A program made the position numbers and the translations under genes. Under the pieces are notes generated by a model that made no database searches, had not been told where the DNA came from, and was given only the letters and a program-made list of their open reading frames with translations. DNA of 64,000 nucleotides. It comes from JALORV01 sp963724365 (GTDB taxonomy: Bacteria; Pseudomonadota; Gammaproteobacteria; Burkholderiales; Burkholderiaceae_F). Below are positions 17,392 to 25,890 of this stretch, piece after piece (position 1 is the first letter of the stretch; the number at the start of each line of letters is the position of its first letter). The stretch spans positions 1-64,000 of the forward strand of contig CAVRUR010000011.1 of the NCBI GenBank assembly GCA_963724365.1. The letters are read 5' to 3'.

Positions 17392-18351
17392 ATGGCCTTG
17401 ATGGTCCCCGACAATCTGATGGTGTTCACGGGCAACGCGAACCCGAAGCTCGCGCAGGCCGTCGCGCACCAGATCAACATTCCGCTCGGCAAGGCACAGG
17501 TCTCGCGTTTCTCGGATGGCGAGGTGACGGTCGAACTGTTCGAGAACGTGCGCGGCAAGGACGTGTTCATCCTGCAGCCCACCTGCGCGCCGACCAACGA
17601 CAATCTGATGGAAATCATGATCATGGCCGACGCGCTCAAGCGCGCCTCCGCCGGCCGGATCACTGCGGCGATTCCGTACTTCGGCTACGCCCGCCAGGAT
17701 CGGCGTCCGCGCAGCGCGCGCGTCGCCATCAGCGCCAAGGTCGTCGCCAACATGCTGCAGGTGGTCGGCATCAACCGGGTGCTGGTCATGGACCTGCATG
17801 CCGACCAGATCCAGGGTTTCTTCGACATCCCGGTCGACAACATCTATGCAAGCCCGATCCTGCTCGGCGACCTGTGGAAGCACAACTACGACAACCTGGT
17901 CGTCGTCTCGCCCGACGTCGGCGGCGTCGTGCGCGCGCGGGCACTCGCCAAGCGCATGGAAGCAGATCTCGCGATCATCGACAAGCGGCGGCCGCGCGCC
18001 AACGTGGCCGAGGTGATGCATATCATCGGCGAGGTCGAGGGCCGCAACTGCGTGATCATGGATGACATGGTCGACACCGCCAATACACTTTGTCAGGCCG
18101 CGCAGGCACTGCGCGACAGCGGCGCGCTGCGCGTGATGGCCTACGCGACGCACCCGGTGCTGTCAGGCAAGGCGATCGAACGGCTTGACGGCTCGGTGAT
18201 CGACGAACTCGTCGTCACCGATTCGATTCCGCTGTCGGCAGAGGCTGCCGCCTGCCGCAAGATCCGGCAGCTGTCGTGCGCGGCATTGCTGGGTGAAACG
18301 ATTTCGCGCATCGCGCGTGAGGATTCGGTCAGTTCCCTTTTCATTGAGTAA
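17392..18351 (+). CDS. prs: Ribose-phosphate pyrophosphokinase (PRPP synthetase)
   Basis: Makes PRPP from ribose 5-phosphate and ATP for nucleotide, histidine and tryptophan synthesis. The protein has about 319 residues. Family phrases are VFTGNANPKLAQAVA, FSDGEVTVELFENVRGKDVF, the signature MDLHADQIQGFFDIPVDN, and the PRPP loop VIMDDMVDTANTLC. The start is either ATG 17392 (MALMVPDNL) or ATG 17401; neither has a clear Shine-Dalgarno sequence, and I chose the longer form. It lies 149 bases after tRNA-Gln and 77 bases before rplY. All active-site stretches are intact. Confidence 0.95.
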   Translation: MALMVPDNLMVFTGNANPKLAQAVAHQINIPLGKAQVSRFSDGEVTVELFENVRGKDVFILQPTCAPTNDNLMEIMIMADALKRASAGRITAAIPYFGYARQDRRPRSARVAISAKVVANMLQVVGINRVLVMDLHADQIQGFFDIPVDNIYASPILLGDLWKHNYDNLVVVSPDVGGVVRARALAKRMEADLAIIDKRRPRANVAEVMHIIGEVEGRNCVIMDDMVDTANTLCQAAQALRDSGALRVMAYATHPVLSGKAIERLDGSVIDELVVTDSIPLSAEAAACRKIRQLSCAALLGETISRIAREDSVSSLFIE

Positions 18352-18428
18352 CACGATGCGGCATGTTGCCGCATTGCAACCGCCTGTCGTGACTGGTCGC
18401 GGTCCGCCGGCGACAACTGGAGTGTGAA

Positions 18429-19127
18429 ATGAAAGTCGTAGCAAACAAACGAGACGCGCAAGGCACGAGTGCGAGCCGCCGCCTGCGCCACACCGGCAAG
18501 GTCCCAGGCGTCCTTTACGGCGGCAACGCTGCCGCGCAGGCGATCGAGGTCGAGCACAACCCGCTCTTCCACGCGCTGCGCAAGGAAAAATTCCATGCGT
18601 CGATCCTCGACATGGAACTCGATGGCAAGTCCGAGCGCGTGCTGCTGCGTGATTTCCAGATGCATCCGTACAAGGCGGTCGTCCTGCATATCGACTTCCA
18701 GCGCGTGTCCGAGGACCAGAAGATCCACATGCGCGTGCCGCTGCACTTCGTCGGCCAGGAAGAGTCCCCGGCGTTCAAGCTCGGTGGCGGCCTGATCAGC
18801 CACATCATGTCCGACGTCGATGTCGCCTGCCTGCCGAAGGACCTGCCCGAGTTCATCGAGGTCGACCTGTCCGGTCTGCAGGCGCACCAGACTGTGCGCG
18901 TGCTGGACCTCAAATTGCCGGCGGGCGTGTCCCCGGTGCTGAAGGGCAAGGAAAATCCGGTCGTGGTCGCAGTGTCGACGCATGGCGAGCAGGCCGAGGA
19001 AGAAGTCGTTGCGCCGACGGTAGCGGCCGAGGTTCCGGCGACCGCTCAGAAGGCTCCAGTCGCCGCTCCGGGTGCTGCACCGGCCAAGGGTGGCAAGGAA
19101 GAAAAAGGCGGAGACAAGAAGAAGTAA
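18429..19127 (+). CDS. rplY: 50S ribosomal protein L25, CTC/TL5 long form
   Basis: 5S rRNA-binding ribosomal protein, 232 residues. The N-terminal L25 domain reads RDAQGTSASRRLRHTGKVPG and VLYGGNAAAQAIEVEHNP. The C-terminal CTC domain follows from about residue 100, including LPEFIEVDLSGLQAHQTVRV. The tail is an Ala/Pro/Lys-rich low-complexity stretch ending GGDKKK. The long form is usual in betaproteobacteria, unlike the 94-residue E. coli protein. It is followed by a strong terminator and pth. Confidence 0.96.
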   Translation: MKVVANKRDAQGTSASRRLRHTGKVPGVLYGGNAAAQAIEVEHNPLFHALRKEKFHASILDMELDGKSERVLLRDFQMHPYKAVVLHIDFQRVSEDQKIHMRVPLHFVGQEESPAFKLGGGLISHIMSDVDVACLPKDLPEFIEVDLSGLQAHQTVRVLDLKLPAGVSPVLKGKENPVVVAVSTHGEQAEEEVVAPTVAAEVPATAQKAPVAAPGAAPAKGGKEEKGGDKKK

Positions 19128-19192
19128 ACCAAAGAAGATCGGCGCGCGCTGTCCGGGCCTCGTGGCCCGACGGCCGCAGTCCGGCACAATGC

Positions 19193-19225
19193 GGCCCGCT
19201 GTCCTCGCGACGGCGGGCCTTTTTT
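19193..19225 (+). terminator. Rho-independent terminator after rplY
   Basis: GGCCCGC, a 13-base loop, GCGGGCC, then six T. It lies 66 bases after the rplY stop and 11 bases before the pth ATG. The stem is seven G/C pairs, so termination is likely, at least partly. Confidence 0.85.
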
Positions 19226-19235
19226 CTTTGTACCT

Positions 19236-19841
19236 ATGGCTGACGACACCGAACCCAGGAACGGCATCCGTCTGATCGTCGGGCTCGGCAACTTCGGCGC
19301 CGAGTACGAGGCGACGCGCCACAACGCAGGCTACTGGCTGGTCGATTCGATCGCACGGCGGGCAGGCGCGCGCTTTTCCGGCGAGCGCAAGTTCCATGGC
19401 GATGTCGCGCGTATCCGACTCGCGGGCCACGACGTCTGGCTGCTGAAGCCGACGACGTACATGAACCGGTCAGGACAGTCCGTCGTTGCCCTCGCTCTCT
19501 TCTACAAGATCCTGCCGACCGAGATCCTGATGGCGCACGACGAACTCGACCTGCCGCCGGGAGCGGTCAAGCTCAAGCGCGGTGGCGGCACGGCCGGTCA
19601 CAACGGACTCAAGGACACACAGGCACGCCTCAGCACTGCGGATTTCTGGCGATTGCGCATCGGCATTGGCCACCCGCGTTCATTGCAGCTCGAACAGGAC
19701 GTGGCCGACTTCGTCCTGCACCCGCCTCGCCGAGACGAGCAGGCCGCGATCGACGAGGCCGTGGGTCGCGGCGAAGGCATCGTCGAACTCCTGGCCGAGG
19801 GCCGCTTCGAGGCGGCCATGCTGCGATTGCATACGAAGTAG
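19236..19841 (+). CDS. pth: Peptidyl-tRNA hydrolase Pth
   Basis: Releases tRNA from prematurely dropped peptidyl-tRNA. The protein has 201 residues. IVGLGNFGAEYEATRHNAGY contains the catalytic His in RHNAGY. The phrases LLKPTTYMNRSGQSV, LMAHDELDLPPGAVKLK and GGGTAGHNGLKD (tRNA-binding Asn) are complete. The C-terminus ends EAAMLRLHTK. It starts 11 bases after the rplY terminator, so it probably depends on partial read-through or a promoter inside the intergenic stretch. The rplY-pth-ychF order is common; here three other genes sit between pth and ychF. Confidence 0.97.
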   Translation: MADDTEPRNGIRLIVGLGNFGAEYEATRHNAGYWLVDSIARRAGARFSGERKFHGDVARIRLAGHDVWLLKPTTYMNRSGQSVVALALFYKILPTEILMAHDELDLPPGAVKLKRGGGTAGHNGLKDTQARLSTADFWRLRIGIGHPRSLQLEQDVADFVLHPPRRDEQAAIDEAVGRGEGIVELLAEGRFEAAMLRLHTK

Positions 19842-19910
19842 TGTCATCGCCGCAAGCTTGCCTCGGCCCGATCGCGCCGCTTGCCGCACTGCAGATTTCT
19901 CGATTCCTAC

Positions 19911-20963
19911 ATGACTGAACACTGGATCGATGTCCGCGCCGGCGAGCGTGCCCGGCACCACCTTGCCGATCGAGGCCTGTCGCCGTCGGACATCGGTTGT
20001 CTTCCCGCCGCCGCCGGCGGCCCCAAGGGCCTGGCCCTGCTGCCGCTCGATCGCTTGCTGGCACGCGAGTGGCTGGCGCAGGCCACGACACTGGAACTGA
20101 TCGGTGCGTCGATCGGCGCCTGGCGCATGGCAGCCCTGGCTCAGGCCGATCCGCTGGCGGCGCTCGACCGCCTGCAGCATGCCTACGTGCGTCAGCAGAA
20201 CTATCCGGAACGCCCGACAACATCGCACGTTGCCGTCGTCTGCCGCGGCCTCGCCCGCGCCGTGACCGACGGAGGTGCGATGCAGTTGCGCGAGGGAGTC
20301 GCGTTATCTGTGCTGACTTCGCGTGCCCGTGGCGTGCTCATTGAAAACACACGCTCGGCATTCGCGCGTGCCGCGCTGACCAACGCGCTCGGGCGTGACC
20401 GACTGGCCGCCCATCTGCAACGCGTCGTCTTTCAGGCCGGAGCACCGACGCGACTCGACATGAAGCAGGATGCATTCGGAGCCGAGTGCATTGCGCTGAC
20501 AGCACAAAATCAGGAAGACGCGTTGCTCGCGTCCGGATCGATTCCATTGATCTGCGATCCTGTGCGCGACATTGCCGGCGCCCCGTCCGGCGACTACTGG
20601 GACGGCGGTCTCATCGACTATCACCTGCTGCTGCCCTATCCGCAGCTCGGTCGCCTCGTGCTGTATCCGCATTTCGTACCGTGGGTTACCCCGGGCTGGC
20701 TCGACAAGGGCCTGCCGTGGCGCGCCCGCCCGCGTCAGCACGCATGGCTCGCCAACGTCATCCTGATCGCACCTTCGCCGGCGATGCTCGCGCGGCTGCC
20801 GAACGGCAAGCTGCCGGATCGCAACGACTTCTATCGCTATGGCCAGGACCATGCCGCACGCATCAGCGCGTGGGAAAGGGCGATTGTCGAAATGGAGCGC
20901 TTCGCGGTTGCGGCGATGAACTGGCTGAAGTCGCCCGACCTCTCGATCGTGCGGCCGCTCTAG
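19911..20963 (+). CDS. Patatin-like phospholipase
   Basis: Predicted lipid acyl hydrolase of 350 residues with the patatin Ser-Asp dyad. The oxyanion glycines are in AAGGPKG (residues 34-40), the nucleophile is Ser67 in GASIG and the Asp is Asp231 in YWDGGLIDYH. There is no signal peptide, so a cytoplasmic or membrane-surface role is likely. The start ATG 19911 gives MTEHWIDVRAGERARHHLAD; a short upstream extension has no support. The substrate is unknown. Some patatin-like proteins are secreted toxins and others are housekeeping lipases; nothing here points to secretion. It faces the convergent acetyltransferase pair. Confidence 0.85.
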   Translation: MTEHWIDVRAGERARHHLADRGLSPSDIGCLPAAAGGPKGLALLPLDRLLAREWLAQATTLELIGASIGAWRMAALAQADPLAALDRLQHAYVRQQNYPERPTTSHVAVVCRGLARAVTDGGAMQLREGVALSVLTSRARGVLIENTRSAFARAALTNALGRDRLAAHLQRVVFQAGAPTRLDMKQDAFGAECIALTAQNQEDALLASGSIPLICDPVRDIAGAPSGDYWDGGLIDYHLLLPYPQLGRLVLYPHFVPWVTPGWLDKGLPWRARPRQHAWLANVILIAPSPAMLARLPNGKLPDRNDFYRYGQDHAARISAWERAIVEMERFAVAAMNWLKSPDLSIVRPL

Positions 20964-20972
20964 GATGAAATG

Positions 20973-21010
20973 GCCCCCACGTTTGTGTCGCTCACTGCCT
21001 CCGTGGGGGC
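20973..21010. terminator. Possible bidirectional hairpin between convergent genes
   Basis: GCCCCCACG and CGTGGGGGC form a nine-pair stem with a 20-base loop. The right arm lies in the last codons of the acetyltransferase gene. There is no good T-run on either side, only ATTTC on the minus side, so termination is possible but not certain. Confidence 0.45.
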
Positions 21011-21618
21011 GCATCAGTGCCTTCGGGCGACCGGGCGGCACTGAAGGTTCGATCACGCGGCACCGCCGCGAGGTACGCGTCTAGCGTGTTTGCCGCCAGC
21101 GGCTTCACCATCACCAGCAGCGTGTGGCTGAGGTCTCCCAGCACGTAGTCGAGGCGCCGGCACACCTCGACGTAGCCCTGTCGCAGCCAGAAGCGGTGGG
21201 CGCGTCGATGTCCTTCGACCACGCCCAGGCGCAGCCAACGTGCGCCCTGCCCGATCGCCCAGGCCTCGTAGGACGCATAAACCTCGGCTGCGAAACCCGT
21301 GCCATGCCGCGACGTCGCAACCATGAAGAAGCCGAGGTGGGTGACACCCGGCGCCAACAGGTCAGTCGCCACCGAGACCTCGCCGGCCACCCGACCCGAG
21401 TCACGCTCGCGGATCAGCCAACTCGGCAGCGCGGTGTATGGCATGTCGGCGGGCGGCCTGAAGTCGAATCCCTGCAGCGCGGCATCGGGCGCGGGCGTAT
21501 GCCCATGCGTTATTTGGTAGTACTCGGGATTCGCCTCGTAGAACGCCTGAAGTTCGGCGGCCGCGGAACGGTCGGCCTCCGTGGCGATCCAGTCGGCGTC
21601 GGGCCGCAGCGGACTCAA
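20992..21618 (-). CDS. GNAT-family N-acetyltransferase (TTG start, coupled)
   Basis: Predicted acetyl-CoA-dependent acetyltransferase of 208 residues. The N-terminus reads LSPLRPDADWIATEADRSAA, then LQAFYEANPEYYQITHG, a phrase typical of one GNAT subfamily. The acetyl-CoA site is around FFMVATSRHGTGFAAEVY, with a C-terminal ARWLRLGVVEGHRRAHRFW. The only plausible start is TTG 21618, whose TTGA overlaps the TGA of the upstream acetyltransferase gene, so translation is probably coupled. A longer reading with ATG 21837 would overlap the neighbour almost completely and has no homology. The substrate is unknown. Confidence 0.8.
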   Translation of the reverse strand: MSPLRPDADWIATEADRSAAAELQAFYEANPEYYQITHGHTPAPDAALQGFDFRPPADMPYTALPSWLIRERDSGRVAGEVSVATDLLAPGVTHLGFFMVATSRHGTGFAAEVYASYEAWAIGQGARWLRLGVVEGHRRAHRFWLRQGYVEVCRRLDYVLGDLSHTLLVMVKPLAANTLDAYLAAVPRDRTFSAARSPEGTDAPPRRQ

Positions 21619-22067
21619 CTCAGGTCTCGCGCCATGACCAGCTCGCCCTCGTCTACCTTGCCCGTGTAGCGGAAACCGAGCGACTGGTAGAAGCGGGCCA
21701 GGCGCTCGGCATCCCTGACGTGCGACACCAGCAACCGTTCGGCAGCGGGACGACTGCGTACATGCTCGACCAGTCGCTCGACCGCGCGATGGCCGTAACC
21801 CTTGCCCTGGTGACGGCGATCGATCATCAGCCGCCACAGGAAGAACTCGCGGTCCTCGGGCGCCTCGGCGAGCGTGTGGTCGTAGAGCATCACGAAGCCG
21901 ACCAGCTCGTCACCGGCATGAATCGCACGGAACCACGCTTCTGGTGAAAAATGAGCCTGCGCGATCGACACCGAGTTCGGCGCGACCTGCTTGCCGCCGT
22001 CACCGGCGTCGAGCCTGCACACGGAGGAAACGGTGTCCTTCGTCACTTCCCTGAGATCGACAGTCAT
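21615..22067 (-). CDS. GNAT-family N-acetyltransferase (polyamine acetyltransferase-like)
   Basis: Second acetyltransferase, 150 residues from ATG 22067. The acetyl-CoA-binding motif A is WRLMIDRRHQGKGYGHRAVE. It begins MTVDLREVTKDTVSSVCRLD, and the arrangement with QAHFSPEAWFRAIHAGDELV resembles spermine/spermidine acetyltransferases of the SpeG/BltD type. The substrate is inferred only from that resemblance. It is transcribed divergently from ychF, 74 bases away, and its stop overlaps the TTG start of the second acetyltransferase. The tight pairing of two different GNAT genes suggests a joint function. Confidence 0.82.
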   Translation of the reverse strand: MTVDLREVTKDTVSSVCRLDAGDGGKQVAPNSVSIAQAHFSPEAWFRAIHAGDELVGFVMLYDHTLAEAPEDREFFLWRLMIDRRHQGKGYGHRAVERLVEHVRSRPAAERLLVSHVRDAERLARFYQSLGFRYTGKVDEGELVMARDLS

Positions 22068-22141
22068 GGCAATTGGGAAAGTCTACAAAGGCTTGCGATA
22101 ATTGCACGCTTTCGCCCGCGCGGCGCACCGGACACCTCCCA

Positions 22142-23237
22142 ATGGCCCTGAAATGCGGCATCGTCGGCTTGCCCAATGTCGGCAAGTCGACACTCTTCAA
22201 TGCACTCACGAAGGCCGGCATTGCGGCCGAGAACTATCCGTTCTGCACGATCGAGCCCAATGTCGGCATCGTCGAAGTGCCCGATGCGCGCCTGACCGCG
22301 CTCGCTTCGATCGCGAACCCCCAGAAAGTACTGCCGGCCACAGTCGAGTTCGTCGACATCGCCGGGCTGGTGGCCGGCGCGAGCAAGGGCGAGGGCCTGG
22401 GCAATCAGTTCCTCGCCAACATCCGCGAGTGCGATGCGATCGCGCACATCGTCCGCTGCTTCGAGGATCCGAACGTCATCCACGTCGCGGGCAAGATCGA
22501 TCCCGATCTCCGACATCGAGGTCATCAACACCGAGCTGGCGCTCGCCGACCTGCAGACGGTCGACAAGCAGCTTGCGCGCTACACGAAGATCGCCAAGAG
22601 CGGCGGCGACAAGGAAGCGAAACGACTGGTCGATGCGCTCGAGAAGATTCTTCCCGCGCTCAACGAAGCGAAGCCGGTGCGCTCGGTCGACCTTTACGAT
22701 GAAGAGAAGGACGTGCTGCGGCCGCTGTTTCTGCTGACCGCGAAGCCGACGATGTACGTCGCCAACGTCGAAGAGCATGGCTTCGAAGGCAATCCCCTGC
22801 TCGAACGCGTTCGCGAGTACGCCGCGAAGGAGGGTGCGCCGGTCGTGGCGGTGTGCGCCAAGATCGAAGCCGAGATCGCGGACCTGCCCGACGAGGACAA
22901 GGAGATCTTCCTGGCCGACATGGGCATGCACGAACCCGGACTGAACCGGTTGATCCGCGCCGGCTACACCTTGCTGGGGCTGCAAACGTACTTCACCGTC
23001 GGCCCCAAGGAAGTGCGCGCGTGGACCATCACCGCCGGCAGTACCGCACCGCAGGCGGCCGGCGTGATCCACACCGATTTCGAGAAGGGCTTCATCCGCG
23101 CGCAGACCATCGCCTACGACGACTTCGTCGCCCACAAGGGCGAACAGGGCGCCAAGGAGGCCGGCAAGATGCGCGCGGAAGGCAAGGAGTACATCGTGCG
23201 CGACGGCGATGTTCTGAACTTCCTGTTCAACGTCTGA
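22142..23237 (+). CDS. ychF: Redox-responsive ATPase YchF (Obg family, one frameshift)
   Basis: Universal translation-associated P-loop ATPase (OLA1/YchF). The N-terminus MALKCGIVGLPNVGKSTLFN carries the P-loop; the G-domain continues with NYPFCTIEPNVGIV and FVDIAGLVAGASKGEGLGNQ. Near 22502-22504 the CCC run appears to hold one extra C: upstream reads GKIDPDL, and the next frame reads SDIEVINTELALADLQTV. Removing one base makes the 1096-base span 1095 and gives 364 residues, the normal length. The C-terminal TGS domain is intact (YFTVGPKEVRAWTI, VRDGDVLNFLFNV). A single-base sequence error is much more likely than a real disruption. Confidence 0.95.
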
Positions 23238-23243
23238 AGCGCC

Positions 23244-24080
23244 ATGACCGCCTCCATCGACCAGTTGTTCCTCTACCCGATCAAGGGCTGCCGTGGAATC
23301 GCCGTCGAGCGCGCGACGCTGACGGCGACCGGACTCGAAATCGACGGCATCGGTGACCGCGAGTGGGTCGTGGTCGACGAGCATGGCGAGTTCCTGAGCC
23401 AGCGCGAGCTGCCGGCCATGACGCTGATCGAGACGCGCCTGACGTCGTCGACGCTGCGGCTCAAGGCGCCGGGCATGCTGCAGCTCGAAGTACCCTTCGC
23501 CAGCGAAGGCGACGTAGTCAACGTCACGGTCTGGAACGACACGGTGGCTGCCGTCACACAAGGCGACGTCGCCGATGCGTGGTTCTCGCGCTATCTTGGC
23601 CAGTCGTGCCGCCTGATGCGCTTCGATCCCGAAGCGCGGCGACTGTCGAACGTGCGCTACACCGGAGCAACGTCGGCGCCTTACAAGTTCGCCGACGCCT
23701 TCGCGCTGCTCATCGCGTCGACCGCCTCGCTGACCGACCTCAATGCGCGGCTGAGCAAGCGCGGTATCGCACCGGTCGGCATCGAACGCTTCCGCCCGAA
23801 CCTCGTGCTGGCCGGAACCGAGGCATTCGAGGAAGACTACGTCGAGCGCATCACGATCGGCACCCTGGAACTTCGCGTAGTGAAGCCATGCGTGCGCTGC
23901 TCGGTGCCGAATGTCGACCCGGCCACGGGTGAAACTTCCACCGAGCCCGGCGATACGCTGGCCCTCTATCGGGACAATGCGCGGGCGGGCGGAGTGACGT
24001 TCGGCGTGAATGCCATCGTGATCCGAGGCGATGCCGAGCTGCGGCGAGGTGACGCGGCCGAACTGACGCTCGCGCTCTGA
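23244..24080 (+). CDS. MOSC-domain protein, YcbX-like without ferredoxin domain
   Basis: Protein of 278 residues with an N-terminal MOSC beta-barrel (IDQLFLYPIKGCRGIAVERA) and a C-terminal MOSC domain. The phrase IERFRPNLVLAG and the conserved cysteine region VKPCVRCSVPNVDPATG are typical of molybdenum-cofactor-binding MOSC proteins. E. coli YcbX, which detoxifies N-hydroxylated bases, has an extra C-terminal 2Fe-2S ferredoxin domain that is missing here. Electron supply would therefore have to come from another protein. It follows ychF by six bases on the same strand. The biological substrate is inferred from the family only. Confidence 0.85.
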   Translation: MTASIDQLFLYPIKGCRGIAVERATLTATGLEIDGIGDREWVVVDEHGEFLSQRELPAMTLIETRLTSSTLRLKAPGMLQLEVPFASEGDVVNVTVWNDTVAAVTQGDVADAWFSRYLGQSCRLMRFDPEARRLSNVRYTGATSAPYKFADAFALLIASTASLTDLNARLSKRGIAPVGIERFRPNLVLAGTEAFEEDYVERITIGTLELRVVKPCVRCSVPNVDPATGETSTEPGDTLALYRDNARAGGVTFGVNAIVIRGDAELRRGDAAELTLAL

Positions 24081-24157
24081 GCATCAAGACTAACGCGCGC
24101 GCAGTGAGGACCTCTGCGAAGTGGCCGTGTCGTTCCGAATTTTCGGTATCCATGCCG

Positions 24158-25327
24158 TCAGCCGGCGGCTGACGGGCGCAGGGCTCCCCGATAGGTCCAG
24201 GCGCGCCAGACCGCTTCAAGCGGGCCCTGTGCATAGCGGCCCAGCCACCAGCGGCTGACGACGAGCTGCAGCATGAAGATCGCGATCGCCACGGCGCCGA
24301 GTTGCCAGTAGGCCAGCGTATCGCCGATTCCAAACCCCCAGCCGGACAACAGTACGCCCATGGCCACGGACTGCGCCACGTAGTTCGTCAGAGCCATGCG
24401 TCCGGCCGGCGCCAGCCAGCGGATGACCAACGGCGACGCACGCCGCAGGAACGTCGCGACATAAAGGAACGAAAGCGTCAGGCTCGCCGTCAATGCGAGA
24501 ATCTGTAACGCCGGCAGGGCAAGAGCGCTCTCGAGCTCCGCGTGCGTGACCGACCACACGCCATAGACGAGCCCGGCAGGCAGCCCCAGCCACAGACCGA
24601 TGCGAGCCGCCTGCTTCCACGCCGGCGAGCGGGGGTCCCGCAGCCAACCGGCGCGCTCGGCCAACATGCCGGTCATCATCAAAGCGATGACCGTGGGCAG
24701 GCCCAGCAGGTTGGACAGGACCTGCCATACGAACATCCGCGCCCGCAGCGGCCATTGCTCCCAGTAGCCGAGCCGGCTGCTCGCCTCGACGTTCAGGTAA
24801 ACCTCTTCCAGACTCTCGATCGATGCGACCTCAGGCTCGCCGATCGACGCGGCGATCATCAGCAGCAGCCAGGCGACGGCAATGAACCACCAGCGCACGG
24901 TCGCTTTCGCGACGGAGTCCGCGTCCGCCTCCGCGTGCCGAAGCAGCACGAACCCGGCAATGGCATAGACATGCGTGATGTCGCCGAAGTAGAGGAACAC
25001 TCCGTGCAGCACACCGAAGACCAGCAGGAACACCAGTCGGCGGCGGTAGACCCCGCGCGGGTCCGCAACGGCGGCCCGCAGCCTGTCATAGAGCAGCGCG
25101 AAACTGGCCCCGAACAGCATGCCGAACAGCGGCATGAACTTGCCGGCTACCAGGGCCGCAGTCAGGAAGAACGCAACCCGGTCGGCCAGGCCGGCCTCGG
25201 GTGTCAGGTATCCGATCGCGTTGGTCGCTCCGGACAGGTACGACTGGATGTTGACGAGCAGGATGCCGAACAGGGCGAAGCCGCGCAGGGCGTCGAGGCG
25301 CGGGTCGCGCGTGACGGCGCCGGTCAC
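24158..25327 (-). CDS. DUF418 (YeiB-type) integral membrane protein
   Basis: Polytopic inner-membrane protein of 389 residues. It begins RDPRLDALRGFALFGILLVN, the typical N-terminus of the DUF418/DUF1624-like group, which resembles membrane acyltransferases. About ten hydrophobic segments can be counted, and the C-terminal DUF418 domain includes RMALTNYVAQSVAMGVLL and QLVVSRWWLGRYAQGPLEAVWR. No catalytic function is established for the family. It lies directly upstream of coaD's stop on the same strand with a 16-base gap, which may be only positional. Confidence 0.82.
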   Translation of the reverse strand: MTGAVTRDPRLDALRGFALFGILLVNIQSYLSGATNAIGYLTPEAGLADRVAFFLTAALVAGKFMPLFGMLFGASFALLYDRLRAAVADPRGVYRRRLVFLLVFGVLHGVFLYFGDITHVYAIAGFVLLRHAEADADSVAKATVRWWFIAVAWLLLMIAASIGEPEVASIESLEEVYLNVEASSRLGYWEQWPLRARMFVWQVLSNLLGLPTVIALMMTGMLAERAGWLRDPRSPAWKQAARIGLWLGLPAGLVYGVWSVTHAELESALALPALQILALTASLTLSFLYVATFLRRASPLVIRWLAPAGRMALTNYVAQSVAMGVLLSGWGFGIGDTLAYWQLGAVAIAIFMLQLVVSRWWLGRYAQGPLEAVWRAWTYRGALRPSAAG

Positions 25328-25343
25328 GCCGCGCGCCGCAATG

Positions 25344-25841
25344 TCATTCGGTCGATCCGCCCATCTGTTGGATCTTCGCCTTCAGCCACTTCTCGACCGA
25401 CGGAAAGACGAACTTGCTGACGTCGCCGCCGAGCTGAGCGATCTCGCGCACGATGGTGCCCGAGATGAACTGGTACTGGTCGGAGGGCGTGAGGAACATC
25501 GTCTCGACGTCCGGCAGCAGGTAACGGTTCATCCCGGCCATCTGGAACTCATACTCGAAGTCCGACACCGCACGCAGGCCGCGCACGATCACGCGCGCGT
25601 TCTGCTGGCGCACAAAATCTTTCAGCAGCCCGCGAAAGCCCGACACCTCTACGTTCGGGTAGTGCGACAGCACCTCGCGCGCGATCGCGATGCGCTCATC
25701 GAGCACGAAAAACGGCTTCTTGTTGCGACTGTCGGCGACGCCAACGACGAGCTTGGAAAACAGCCCCGCCGCACGCCGAACCAAGTCCTCGTGACCGCGA
25801 GTCAGCGGATCGAACGTACCGGGGTAGACGGCGATGACCAT
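25344..25841 (-). CDS. coaD: Phosphopantetheine adenylyltransferase CoaD
   Basis: Fourth enzyme of coenzyme A synthesis; adds AMP to 4'-phosphopantetheine. The protein has 165 residues. The nucleotidyltransferase motif GTFDPLTRGHEDLV with the TxGH-type histidine is at the N-terminus, and the second ATP-binding motif QYQFISGTIVREIAQLGGDV is near the C-terminus. The phrase RGLRAVSDFEYEFQMAGMNR is characteristic of the bacterial enzyme. It follows rsmD on the same strand by 49 bases, the conserved rsmD-coaD pair of proteobacteria. Confidence 0.97.
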   Translation of the reverse strand: MVIAVYPGTFDPLTRGHEDLVRRAAGLFSKLVVGVADSRNKKPFFVLDERIAIAREVLSHYPNVEVSGFRGLLKDFVRQQNARVIVRGLRAVSDFEYEFQMAGMNRYLLPDVETMFLTPSDQYQFISGTIVREIAQLGGDVSKFVFPSVEKWLKAKIQQMGGSTE

Positions 25842-25890
25842 AGAAGTGCCTCCTCAGCGTCGCGCGGGGCGGTTGGGCGCGAGGGATTAT

